Below, one piece after another: positions 1-8,599 of a stretch of DNA of 64,000 nt (position 1 is the stretch's first letter; every line of letters begins with the position of its first letter). Position numbers and translations under genes: made by a program. The stretch is from Marinoscillum sp. 108 (GTDB lineage: Bacteria > Bacteroidota > Bacteroidia > Cytophagales > Cyclobacteriaceae). The stretch spans positions 310,001 to 374,000 of the forward strand of contig NZ_LR734808.1 of assembly GCF_902506655.1 (NCBI RefSeq). Direction: 5' to 3'. Under the pieces are notes generated by a model, which was given only the letters and a program-made list of their open reading frames with translations, had not been told where the DNA came from and ran no database searches.

Positions 1-1
1 G

Positions 2-700
2 GGCGTGAACTTTGTAGACCTGCGGGATGCGGGTGACCCTGTAGAACTGGCAGAAAGATATACACGTGAGGGTGCCGATGAGCTGGTATTTTTGGATATT
101 TCTGCCACTTTGGAGAAGCGAAAGACGCTCTTGGAGCTGGTGCGAAAGGTGGCTGAAGCCATTCATATTCCTTTCACCGTAGGGGGTGGAATCAGTTCCG
201 TTGCGGATGTGCGGGCGTTGCTCAATGAAGGTGCTGATAAGATATCCATCAACTCATCAGCGGTGAAGAACCCAGACCTCATAGATGAACTGGCCGCCGA
301 GTTTGGTAGCCAGTGCATTGTAGTGGCCATAGACAGCCGCAATGTGGATGGAATTGATTGGGTACATACCCATGGAGGCACCCGGCCTACTGAGCTGGAG
401 ACGATCGCCTGGGCAAAGGAAGTGGCCAGAAGGGGAGCCGGGGAGCTTCTACTGACTTCCATGGATCATGACGGTACCAAAGCCGGTTTTGCTGTGGATC
501 TGACCCAGAGGGTGAGCCAGGCGGTTAACATCCCAGTGATTGCTTCCGGCGGAGGGGGGGACGAGTCCCATTTTGTGGAGATCTTTGGAGCAGGGGAGGC
601 CGATGCTGCTTTGGCGGCCAGCATTTTTCACTATCAGGAAGTGGAAATCATGCATTTGAAGGATGAATTGATTAAAAATAACCTACCAATAAGAAAGTAA
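2..700 (+). CDS. hisF: Imidazole glycerol phosphate synthase subunit HisF (5' end cut by window)
   Basis: Cyclase subunit of the HisF-HisH synthase, which makes imidazole glycerol phosphate and AICAR in histidine biosynthesis in the cytoplasm. The (beta-alpha)8 barrel is evident: the reading frame enters at the conserved [13 protein letters not shown] strand, so about 20 N-terminal residues, including the first catalytic Asp, lie outside the window. The second catalytic Asp sits in VVAIDSRN, and the phosphate-binding loops GGGIS and ASGGGG are present, as is [15 protein letters not shown] at base 5 is an internal valine codon, not the start. The TAA stop overlaps the ATG of hisIE by one base, which implies translational coupling. 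Confidence 0.97.
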   Translation, partial: GVNFVDLRDAGDPVELAERYTREGADELVFLDISATLEKRKTLLELVRKVAEAIHIPFTVGGGISSVADVRALLNEGADKISINSSAVKNPDLIDELAAEFGSQCIVVAIDSRNVDGIDWVHTHGGTRPTELETIAWAKEVARRGAGELLLTSMDHDGTKAGFAVDLTQRVSQAVNIPVIASGGGGDESHFVEIFGAGEADAALAASIFHYQEVEIMHLKDELIKNNLPIRK

Positions 701-1299
701 TGGCATTGGATTTTCAAAAAGGAGACGGACTCATTCCGGCAGTGATTCAGGATGATCAGACTGGCAAAGTACTGATGCTTGGGTACATGAATGAAGAGGC
801 GCTCGCACAAACCAGACAAACCGGACAGGTAACTTTTTTCAGCAGATCCAAAGGACGGTTATGGGTGAAAGGAGAAACTTCCGGAAACTTTCTGGAGGTA
901 AGGGAAATCCTTGAAGACTGTGACGGAGACACACTGCTGATTAAGGCACTCCCCAAAGGACCAGTCTGCCACACCGGGAGCGACACTTGCTTCGATGAAG
1001 TGAACAGCAATCCAATCACTTTTCTTAATCACTTACGTGACATCATAGAAGACCGGAAGAAAAACCCTTCGGATAAGTCATACACTGCCAGCCTGTTCAA
1101 AGAAGGGATCAATAAAGTAGCGCAGAAAGTTGGAGAAGAAGCAGTGGAAGTTGTGATTGAAGCCAAGGATGACAATGCGGAGCTTTTTCTGAATGAATCA
1201 GCAGATTTGCTCTTTCATCTGATGGCTTTGCTTTCGTATAAGGATTTTTCCTTAGACGATGTGGTGAAAATACTGAAAACAAGGCATCAGGCTTCGTGA
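700..1299 (+). CDS. hisIE: Bifunctional phosphoribosyl-AMP cyclohydrolase / phosphoribosyl-ATP pyrophosphatase
   Basis: Catalyses steps 2 and 3 of histidine biosynthesis. The HisI cyclohydrolase domain occupies about residues 1-105, with the zinc and magnesium site motifs around CDGDTLLIKA and GPVCHTGSDTCF. The HisE pyrophosphatase domain occupies about residues 110-199, with KVGEEAVEVVIEA and the helical NESADLLFHLM segment. The 199-residue length is usual for the fused protein. It starts on an ATG overlapping the hisF stop by one base. As the usual last gene of a his operon it fits the end of the run, and the next gene starts 45 bp further on. Confidence 0.96.
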   Translation: MALDFQKGDGLIPAVIQDDQTGKVLMLGYMNEEALAQTRQTGQVTFFSRSKGRLWVKGETSGNFLEVREILEDCDGDTLLIKALPKGPVCHTGSDTCFDEVNSNPITFLNHLRDIIEDRKKNPSDKSYTASLFKEGINKVAQKVGEEAVEVVIEAKDDNAELFLNESADLLFHLMALLSYKDFSLDDVVKILKTRHQAS

Positions 1300-1344
1300 T
1301 TGCTTAATTTTTTCATAGATTAAGGTCAATCAAGCCGACCTGTA

Positions 1345-2829
1345 ATGAAAAAATACGATGTTGTGATCATTGGTGCTGGCCCTGCAGGCTATGCAGCCGC
1401 CATGCGCGCAGTAGATTTCAAGAAGAAAGTAGCCCTCATAGAAAAGAAACAATTAGGTGGTGCAGGTATACACCACGGAGCCCTCTGGAGTAAAACCTGG
1501 TGGGAGCTGAGCAGAGAAGCCTTTTCTCTGCGTAAACACGGCGAAGCCCTCAATACTGGTGGTGTACAGTTTAATTATAAAAAGCTGAAGTCTGAAGTGC
1601 AGAAAGCTGTGCAGGAGCGCATGGATCAGCTGGAGCACCACATGCACAATATCAATGTATCAATAGAGGAAGGACTCTTTGAGTACATCCAGGGCAATGC
1701 CAAAGTGAAAGATCCCAACACGATCGAAATTCAAAGATTTGAGGAAACCACTCAAATATCTGCAGACTATATCATAGTGGCCACGGGCAGCCGCCCGAGG
1801 TTGTTACCCGAAATTCCTATTGACGAGGAATGCATTTTCACCAGCGATGGACTGGATAAACTCGAAGATTTCCCCAAAAGCATGGTGATTGTGGGTGCCG
1901 GGGTGATTGGTTGCGAGTTTGCAACCATCTTCTCCAACTTTGGACATACCAAGGTGCACTTGATTGATAAAGGAGATCGCATACTTCCTTTTGAAGACGA
2001 AGATGTGGTGAAGGTAATTGAGAAAAACCTGGAGGCGAAGAATGTGCTGATTCACAGAAACTCCAGATTAATAGATATGCGTAAAGAGGGTGAAATGGTG
2101 GCCTATACGCTGGAGTATACAGACGGCTCCAAGGAGGTCTTTCGTGTAGAGAAAGCTTTAGTCTCTGTAGGTAGAGTGCCCCGATACGAGAATCTCTTTG
2201 AAAGTAATATGGACATCAAGATAGATGGCCGAGGGATTATTGATGATCTCACTCAGACGAGTATTCCGAATATCTATGCAGTAGGGGACATTACAGCGGA
2301 TATTTCACTTGTGAATGTAGGTGAGTTGGAAGGAAGGTTTGCCATAGAGCGAATTTTCGGCAAACCGGAGCGGCCGCTGATTTATGAAAACATTTCTACC
2401 ATTATGTTTCTGTCTCCGGAAGTAGCAGGAGTGGGTATGAATGAAATTCAGGCTCAAAATAGTGAACTGGGTTATAAGGTGGTGAGTATAGATTACTCCT
2501 GCATCCCCAGGGCCATTGCCATGCGTAACACCCAGGGCTTTATCAAAATCATGGTGACGGACGATGAGCATCAGAAAATTCTCGGGATGCGTGTGGTTGG
2601 TGAGCATGCTTCCAGTGCTATACAGGCGGTAGCATTACTGATTTCCATGGATCGGGGCATACGTGAGCTTGCCGAATTGATTCACCCTCACCCGTCGATC
2701 ATAGAAGGCATTCAGGAATGTGGCCGTATGCTACTTGGGAAGTCCATGCTGAAGCCTGCGGTATTGAGACATGCCATGGTCTGCAAGACTTATGAAAAAG
2801 GTAAGTACAAGGATTTGATTGTTGTTTAA
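1345..2829 (+). CDS. Lipoamide-dehydrogenase-fold NAD(P)/FAD oxidoreductase lacking the redox-active cysteines
   Basis: The 494-residue protein has the full layout of class I pyridine nucleotide-disulfide oxidoreductases: N-terminal FAD dinucleotide fold (GAGPAGYAA, residues 10-18), NAD-binding fold (IVGAGVIGCEF, near 186), the second FAD motif (NIYAVGDIT, near 315) and the C-terminal dimerisation domain with HPHPSIIEG, which aligns with the His-Glu pair of E3. The CxxxxC site is replaced: residues 38-50 read GGAGIHHGALWSK, so the two cysteine positions are Gly41 and Ala46. It therefore cannot be an ordinary lipoamide dehydrogenase. A transhydrogenase (SthA-like) or other flavin role is possible, but SthA keeps one cysteine. 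Substrate unknown. It follows hisIE on the same strand. Confidence 0.85.
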   Translation: MKKYDVVIIGAGPAGYAAAMRAVDFKKKVALIEKKQLGGAGIHHGALWSKTWWELSREAFSLRKHGEALNTGGVQFNYKKLKSEVQKAVQERMDQLEHHMHNINVSIEEGLFEYIQGNAKVKDPNTIEIQRFEETTQISADYIIVATGSRPRLLPEIPIDEECIFTSDGLDKLEDFPKSMVIVGAGVIGCEFATIFSNFGHTKVHLIDKGDRILPFEDEDVVKVIEKNLEAKNVLIHRNSRLIDMRKEGEMVAYTLEYTDGSKEVFRVEKALVSVGRVPRYENLFESNMDIKIDGRGIIDDLTQTSIPNIYAVGDITADISLVNVGELEGRFAIERIFGKPERPLIYENISTIMFLSPEVAGVGMNEIQAQNSELGYKVVSIDYSCIPRAIAMRNTQGFIKIMVTDDEHQKILGMRVVGEHASSAIQAVALLISMDRGIRELAELIHPHPSIIEGIQECGRMLLGKSMLKPAVLRHAMVCKTYEKGKYKDLIVV

Positions 2830-2843
2830 GAGATCTTCCCTTT

Positions 2844-3458
2844 TTATTTCCAGATAACCTCCTCAGGGAGTGTAAATGTCACTTCCTCTATTTGTGGATT
2901 TTCAGTGAATGAAACGGCCGTCTGTTCATAAGACAGACCAGGCAGTTTTTTGATGACTTTCAGCGGGATGCCCTGCCATACCCAAAGATGAGAAACCGGC
3001 CCCTTCTCAAACGCCCATTTGTTGCATGGTTTTCCGAGTAAGGTATCCATACCCACTTTACTTCCGCCTCTGCTCACCATGATGGCCTCAAACGCCTGAG
3101 CATTTGATTTGTAGGTCATCAGACCACTCCACCGTTCATCTTTGGCTTTTTCGCCCGAGCCTGAGGTGAGGTTGATTTTGAAGATATAATCTCCATCCGT
3201 CAGTTCTTTTCTATCCTCAGTACTCATGGTGCCATAGCGATTGATTTGAATCGTGCGGTGTTCCAGGGCTCTCCATCCATTTCTGTCAAAGTAAAGTGTG
3301 GCTGTGCCTGTGGCTCCACCACTGACGGTGTAGGAGATGATTCCACTTTGAACAGGATATTTGGCAGGAGTTTTTTTGTTGATGCTTTCAGAGTTGCCGG
3401 GCAGTTGTGACCAGCAGACCATTGGGATGATAAATATCACGTACATGAGGGGTTTCAT
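2844..3458 (-). CDS. Secreted protein of unknown function
   Basis: A 204-residue protein starting with a signal peptide (MKPLMYVIFIIPMVCWSQ). The remainder looks beta-rich: a GIISYTVSGGATGTATLYFD strand pair, then a segment containing LLGKPCNKWAFEKG and VWQGIPLKVIKK. This pattern, a surrogate measure of a fold that converts or binds something via a DTLLGKPC-type loop, resembles periplasmic DUF4412-like proteins of Bacteroidota, but the match is not firm. It stands alone, convergent with the preceding flavoprotein gene (14-bp gap). No function is assigned. Confidence 0.75.
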   Translation of the reverse strand: MKPLMYVIFIIPMVCWSQLPGNSESINKKTPAKYPVQSGIISYTVSGGATGTATLYFDRNGWRALEHRTIQINRYGTMSTEDRKELTDGDYIFKINLTSGSGEKAKDERWSGLMTYKSNAQAFEAIMVSRGGSKVGMDTLLGKPCNKWAFEKGPVSHLWVWQGIPLKVIKKLPGLSYEQTAVSFTENPQIEEVTFTLPEEVIWK

Positions 3459-3500
3459 GACTAAGGGCGTTGGTTACAGTAAAGGTGGGAAGATTTATTA

Positions 3501-3536
3501 AAAAAGAAAACCCTGGAAATTTAATCTCCAGGGTTC
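3501..3536 (-). terminator. Rho-independent terminator, leftward transcripts
   Basis: A 9-bp perfect stem (3509-3517 with 3527-3535) and a 9-nt loop. Read on the minus strand it is followed by a U-rich run (complement of the A-rich 3501-3510). It would end the transcript of the operon that finishes at 3700. The 163 bases between (3537-3699) hold no gene. They contain a short CCTGT/ACAGG dyad near 3557 and T-rich stretches but nothing else recognisable, and they could form the 3' untranslated region. Confidence 0.65.
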
Positions 3537-3699
3537 CAACCAGCTATAGACAAGATCCTGTATAACAGGAGTTGTTTCGTGAATTATAATATTGCTAAGT
3601 TGCAGCTTTTTTATATCGGAATTCTGCCAAAAAGCTTTACGAGACTGCCAAATTGCCGTTCGATGGTGCTTTTAAAGGCTTCAAACGCTGTTTGTTAAC

Positions 3700-4380
3700 T
3701 TATGAGTAGAAAGACGCTACTTCATTCAGCGGTTTCCTTTTGAGGTCAGGTACATAGGCATCTGAGTCAGGATAGCCCACGGGCAACAGTAGAAAAGGGC
3801 GTTCATTGGCAGGTCTTTGGAGTACCTGTGTGAGAAAGTTCATGGGTGAAGGGGTATGGGTAAGGGTGACAAGCCCGGCTTGATGGATAGCAGTGATGAG
3901 CATTCCACAGGCGATGCCCACAGATTCATTGACATAATAGTAGTTGGATTTCTCACCATCTATCTCTGCATAGGCTTTCTTAAATACAACGATGAGCCAT
4001 GGGGCCTTCTCAAGAAAGGGCTTGTGCCAGTCTGTACCTATTGGCTTCAGGTCTTTTAGCCACCGCTCACTCATTCTGCCGTTGTAGCTTTCATACTCTT
4101 CGCGTTCTGCGGCTTTTCTGATTTCTGATTTCAGTTCAGGATTGGACACCACACAGAATGTCCACGGTTGCTTATGGGCACCGGAAGGCGCAGTGGAGGC
4201 AGTCATAATGATGTGCTCGATCAGCTCCTGAGGGACGGGTTCGTTACTAATGTCCCTGACGCTCCTTCTAAGCTCCATGTATTGGTGAAATTCTTCTGCC
4301 CGCCGGAGCATTTCAGGTTCTTGCAGGCTGATGCTATGGTATTTGAGATGGGTATAGCCGTTTATTACTTTCGTTTCCAT
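3700..4380 (-). CDS. Iodotyrosine-deiodinase-like nitroreductase family flavoprotein
   Basis: A 226-residue FMN enzyme of the nitroreductase fold, closest in pattern to iodotyrosine deiodinase (IYD). Motifs are RRSVRDIS near residue 38 (FMN phosphate contact), TASTAPSGAHKQPW (60-73) and the lid segment around EYESYNGRM. The three residues that bind the amino acid zwitterion in IYD appear with the family spacing: Glu95, Tyr99 (+4) and Lys120 (+21). Homologues in Bacteroidota such as Haliscomenobacter are known to dehalogenate halotyrosines, so reductive dehalogenation of halogenated tyrosine is the likely reaction. The natural substrate here is inferred. It is last in an operon, 10 bp behind purine nucleoside phosphorylase. 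Confidence 0.88.
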   Translation of the reverse strand: METKVINGYTHLKYHSISLQEPEMLRRAEEFHQYMELRRSVRDISNEPVPQELIEHIIMTASTAPSGAHKQPWTFCVVSNPELKSEIRKAAEREEYESYNGRMSERWLKDLKPIGTDWHKPFLEKAPWLIVVFKKAYAEIDGEKSNYYYVNESVGIACGMLITAIHQAGLVTLTHTPSPMNFLTQVLQRPANERPFLLLPVGYPDSDAYVPDLKRKPLNEVASFYS

Positions 4381-4390
4381 TTGGGGGTGT

Positions 4391-5203
4391 TTATAGGTTC
4401 TTAATTACTTCTTTGAATAGCGCCACCAGGTGTTTTTCAGCTTTCTGAGCGGTGCTAATGATGTCGTTGATATCCACCGGATGAAGGTTGTCAGGATCAC
4501 ATTCATCTGTAAGCACTGATACGGCACTCACCGGAAGGCCCAGTTGATTGGCGGCAATCACCTCTGGTACGGTGGACATGCCCACCACATCAGCTCCAAT
4601 ATTTCTCAGGTATCGATACTCAGCCCTCGTTTCCAGATGCGGCCCTGATACTGCCACGTAGACCCCCTCATGAAGGGGGATGTTTTCTTTAGTGGCCAGG
4701 TTCTTCATGAGCTTGTTCATTTCTGCATCATACGGTGCACTGAGGTCCGTAAAGATAGGGCCAAAATCAGCGGCCTGTTTCCCTCGCAGTGGGTTGTCGG
4801 GCTGCAGGTTGATGTGATCATCTATGAGCATGAGCTCGCCTTTTTTCCAGGAGAGGTTCATACACCCTGCTGCATTACTCACCAAAAGTTTCTGAATCCC
4901 GAGAAATTTCATCACACGAACCGGAAAAACAACTTCTGCCATGCTGTAACCTTCATAGTAGTGAAACCTGCCGCTCATGGCGATCACCCACTTGCCTTCG
5001 AGCTTACCGTAGATCAGCTTTCCTTTATGAAACTCCACTGTGGCAATGGGGAAGTGAGGAATTTCGTCATAGCTGATTTCTTTGATGACCTCTATGTGTG
5101 CGGTGAGTGCTCCGAGTCCGGTACCCAGGATGATTCCCAATTCAGGGTGTTCAAATCCACTTTCGCGCAGGAAAGCAACCGTTTCTTTTACTTTTTCAAT
5201 CAT
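4391..5203 (-). CDS. punA: Purine nucleoside phosphorylase (trimeric PNP-I family)
   Basis: Phosphorolysis of inosine and guanosine to the base plus (deoxy)ribose 1-phosphate in the cytoplasmic purine salvage pathway. The 270-residue length suits the trimeric low-molecular-mass class. Conserved segments seen are GIILGTGLGALT near residue 23 (phosphate loop), GRFHYYEGYSMAEVVFP, VSNAAGCMN, the GPHLETRAEYR segment, GADVVGMSTVPEV (substrate Met) and VLTDECDP (base-binding region). The ATG directly abuts the TAA of the upstream FG-GAP gene with no intervening base, so the two are likely translationally coupled. Confidence 0.94.
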   Translation of the reverse strand: MIEKVKETVAFLRESGFEHPELGIILGTGLGALTAHIEVIKEISYDEIPHFPIATVEFHKGKLIYGKLEGKWVIAMSGRFHYYEGYSMAEVVFPVRVMKFLGIQKLLVSNAAGCMNLSWKKGELMLIDDHINLQPDNPLRGKQAADFGPIFTDLSAPYDAEMNKLMKNLATKENIPLHEGVYVAVSGPHLETRAEYRYLRNIGADVVGMSTVPEVIAANQLGLPVSAVSVLTDECDPDNLHPVDINDIISTAQKAEKHLVALFKEVIKNL

Positions 5204-8200
5204 TTACTTGACAAGGTTATAGCTTTTAAGTGGTCCATTGTTTTGAACTACCCAGAGCATTTGGGTTCCATTGACGTTCTGAATACTCATCTTACGAATA
5301 TCGCCCGTCCAGTTCAGGAATTGAAAGTTGTTTGCATCAAATGTCAGAGCCCTTTCAGTACCCCACAAAATAAGCCCTCCTCCGGCATCATATGGTCCCT
5401 GTTCTACTTCCGAATAGCTCATATTACCACCAAGGAGCAGGTCTTTGACCTGATCCCCATTGAGGTCCAGAAAGACCATGTCGTAAATGGGAAAAGATTG
5501 TGCGATCGTGGGGAAGGCAGAGAAGATCATGGAGTCTTCCCTAAGGGTGAAGTATCCAGACCTTAGTTCATAGAGGTTATAAGTTGTGGCCTGCGCCAGC
5601 TGATCAGAGGAGAAAATATCTTCTAACCGGGCTTCTGCATAGGTCTGGTTGTTGATGAACTTCTTTTTGAGATGGGGTAATACCCCGGTGATCGTTTCCT
5701 TCCTTGGGAGTGGCCATCTTTCACCATTCAGGTAATGAGTGATGATGGTTTCCTTCTGATCATTCTGATCAAAATCAGATTGATAGGCTGTGATAGGCTC
5801 CGATGAGGAAACTTCGAAAAGGTGGTTGAGTCCTAGATTTCCGACCATGAGTTCATTTTTCTCATCGCCATCGAGATCCAAGACGACCAGGGAATTCCAT
5901 AATCCGTGTGATTTCGACAGTCCCATTTTTTCTGTTACGTTTTCAAAGGATTTTCCTGATTGGTTTTTGAGGATGGTTATGGGCATCCATTCTCCTGCCA
6001 GGATCAGGTCATCGTACCCATCTTCATTGTAATCCCACCAGAGGGCATCATTGACGATCCCCTCCACAGCAGGCAGCAGGGTACTCCGAAGCAGTTGACC
6101 GTTTCTGTTTTCGAGAAGTATTGAAGGTTCACTACTCGGGTATTGCCCAGGTACCGCGCCACCCCCGATGAAGAGGTCAGGGTCTCCGTCCTGATCAAAA
6201 TCGGAAACCTTTACCACGGTGCCGGAGTGAGATATTTTGGGTAAGGTGCCTTTTTGAAAACGGCCTTTACCATCATTTAGGTATAAACGGTCCTGGTAAG
6301 TTGGATTGCCTTTGGGGAATGAGCTCCCTCCGGAAACCACGTACAGATCAAGATCTCCATCCAGGTCCAGATCCACCAGTGCTGCCCCCAGGTCTTCAGG
6401 TTCCAGATCCAGGGTCAAAGTTTTTTCTTCTATTCTCTGGAATGCTCCATCCTTTTTTTGAAGCAATATGGCTCCTGATTGGCCACTTCCGCCTCCCACG
6501 AATACATCCTCCAGTCCATCCCCATTGAGGTCACCAAGGGTCATATGTGGTCCTTTGCGGGATTGCGGTTTGAATAGGAGTGGCTCTTGTTTGAAGTCGT
6601 TAAAAGTGCCGTCTTGATGGGTGAAAAGTGTTGTTTCAGATTCCTCAAAGAGCTTTTTGACTGATGTCTGAGGTATTTCTTTTGGTTGATACCCGATCTC
6701 CAGGGTTTGGTCAATGGCAAAATCGGCTACGGTCTGAACTGTTTGATCTGGCCAGATGACTTCAATGGATTTCACTTTCGGTTCGGTGGACAGTCCAAAG
6801 TGTGCGACGGGCTCACTGCTGGAGAGGTAACCCCTTGAGGATTGCAGAATGATCGTTTGCCGCACTTCGTCATATCGGAATATAACCCGAGCGCCCAGTC
6901 CAAAAGGATTGCCTTCAGGGCCATGCAATTTCACTTTTAGGAAGTGACTGCCAGGCTGTTGTTGGATGCTATTATTTTGGTAGATAGAAGCCGGCAAGTC
7001 CATATTATTGACCACCAAATCCAGATCCCCATCATTATCAAGGTCCCCATAGGCCGCACCATGGCTAAAGGTGGCTTCCGAAAGTCCGGCTTGCTGAGCG
7101 ATATTCGTAAATGTAAAATCGTGATTATTGAGGTAAAGGTAATTGGGGAGGGGAGTGGATGGAATCAGGTCTATCCAGTCGAGTACGGTTTCTCTGTTGA
7201 AAACATCGACGCCTTGTTGCCTGGCGCGCTGTATGGAGTCAGAATTGAAATCAATAAAGTCTTTGTTGGACATGTCACGCTTGATACCATTGGTAATGAA
7301 AAGGTCCTGATGACCATCCAGGTTGAGGTCTGCAAAGAGTGCTGACCAACTCCAGTCTGTTTTTTCTATTCCCGAGAGACAACCAATTTCAGAGAATGCG
7401 TTGGGGCCAGTTTTAAGTTGTAAGACATTGCGCATGAGCTGTTTTCCGTAACCCATATCTGCTAGTCTTTCATATCGGTTTTGGGTCATATTGGTGGCGA
7501 ATATTTTCTGTCGCTCGTTGGTAGCAGCCAGCATGTCCAATACGATGAGGTCCAGCTCTCCATCATTGTTCATGTCCCCCAGGTCTGAGCCCATGCTGTT
7601 TTGACTCATATGATCAAAGCCTGAATATGATGGTGTAAAGGTCTGATCTCCGTTGTTGAGGAAGACTACATCCGGTTCTATGAAATCATTGGCCACAAAC
7701 AGGTCGAGCCACCCGTCATCATTGAAATCAGCCGCCAGGGCACTGAGGCCGAATCCATGGTACGCAAGGCCTGATTGTTCCGTAATGTCTTCAAAGTGCC
7801 CTAGGTTGTTTACATAGAGGTGATAGGATTGGTCTTTGCTTTCGGGAGCCGTGATGCGCCGGGAGTCTCCATTTTCATTAGATACCCGCATCTGTATGGC
7901 CTTGTCGAAATCAGCAGGGTGATTCACCAGGAAGAGATCCAGATCGCCATCTCTGTCCATGTCAAAAAATACGCTTTGTGTACTGTAGGCCTTATCCTGA
8001 AGTCCAAGATTTTTACCTTGTTCAGTAAAGGTCAGGTCTTTGTTATTGATAAAGACCAGGTTGTTTCGAATGTTTTCATTGGGGTGGGCGTCCCTGCATA
8101 CATATATATCCAGCCAACCGTCTCCATTGATATCGACCATGGAAATACCTGTTTTGTAACCCTGTGCAGCTTTGGTTCCCGAACTGAGCGTAATGTCTTC

Positions 8201-8503
8201 AAATTTGAAGTTTCCTTTATTCAGGTAAAGCTTGTTGGCATTGGCATTTCCGGAGAAGTAGAGGTCAGCCAAACCATCATTGTTGATGTCACCAATGGCG
8301 ACGCCTCCTCCGTTGTAGATATATTTCCAGGTGAACAGGTTGAAGTCTTTACGCTCGTTGAGGTCATTGATGAAATCCACTCCTGATTCGGTCGGACTTA
8401 CTTTCGTAAAGAGGGTTTGCCTGGGGTCTTCCTGATTCGTACATCCAAAAAGGGAAATGACGAGTGTTACGACACAGAAGGCTCGTGTTTTGGTTGAGTT
8501 CAT
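5204..8503 (-). CDS. FG-GAP/VCBS-repeat lipoprotein with UnbV (ASPIC) domain
   Basis: A surface or periplasmic lipoprotein of about 1099 residues. The chosen ATG at 8503 gives a lipoprotein signal peptide (MNSTKTRAFCVVTLVISLFGC); the frame is open 27 codons further upstream but that extension would bury the signal. Calcium-binding repeats of the DINNDGLADLYF / DMDRDGDLDLFL type form a seven-bladed-propeller-like N-terminal part (about 45-470). An ASPIC/UnbV segment follows near 510-600 (GLGARVIF, SSRGYLSSSEPVAHFGL), then a second propeller (about 640-900) and a less repetitive C-terminus. Such proteins are abundant in Bacteroidota envelopes, often near glycan-use genes; the ligand is unknown. 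It is the first gene of the operon with PNP and the deiodinase-like enzyme. Confidence 0.88.
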   Translation of the reverse strand: MNSTKTRAFCVVTLVISLFGCTNQEDPRQTLFTKVSPTESGVDFINDLNERKDFNLFTWKYIYNGGGVAIGDINNDGLADLYFSGNANANKLYLNKGNFKFEDITLSSGTKAAQGYKTGISMVDINGDGWLDIYVCRDAHPNENIRNNLVFINNKDLTFTEQGKNLGLQDKAYSTQSVFFDMDRDGDLDLFLVNHPADFDKAIQMRVSNENGDSRRITAPESKDQSYHLYVNNLGHFEDITEQSGLAYHGFGLSALAADFNDDGWLDLFVANDFIEPDVVFLNNGDQTFTPSYSGFDHMSQNSMGSDLGDMNNDGELDLIVLDMLAATNERQKIFATNMTQNRYERLADMGYGKQLMRNVLQLKTGPNAFSEIGCLSGIEKTDWSWSALFADLNLDGHQDLFITNGIKRDMSNKDFIDFNSDSIQRARQQGVDVFNRETVLDWIDLIPSTPLPNYLYLNNHDFTFTNIAQQAGLSEATFSHGAAYGDLDNDGDLDLVVNNMDLPASIYQNNSIQQQPGSHFLKVKLHGPEGNPFGLGARVIFRYDEVRQTIILQSSRGYLSSSEPVAHFGLSTEPKVKSIEVIWPDQTVQTVADFAIDQTLEIGYQPKEIPQTSVKKLFEESETTLFTHQDGTFNDFKQEPLLFKPQSRKGPHMTLGDLNGDGLEDVFVGGGSGQSGAILLQKKDGAFQRIEEKTLTLDLEPEDLGAALVDLDLDGDLDLYVVSGGSSFPKGNPTYQDRLYLNDGKGRFQKGTLPKISHSGTVVKVSDFDQDGDPDLFIGGGAVPGQYPSSEPSILLENRNGQLLRSTLLPAVEGIVNDALWWDYNEDGYDDLILAGEWMPITILKNQSGKSFENVTEKMGLSKSHGLWNSLVVLDLDGDEKNELMVGNLGLNHLFEVSSSEPITAYQSDFDQNDQKETIITHYLNGERWPLPRKETITGVLPHLKKKFINNQTYAEARLEDIFSSDQLAQATTYNLYELRSGYFTLREDSMIFSAFPTIAQSFPIYDMVFLDLNGDQVKDLLLGGNMSYSEVEQGPYDAGGGLILWGTERALTFDANNFQFLNWTGDIRKMSIQNVNGTQMLWVVQNNGPLKSYNLVK

Positions 8504-8599
8504 AGTCACCGGATTTGGGGTGAAAATTAAAGACTTTTTATAGCAAAGAAGGAAATCTGTTTTTAAATTGACCGACCAAATCAATCATTCCTACAAAAC

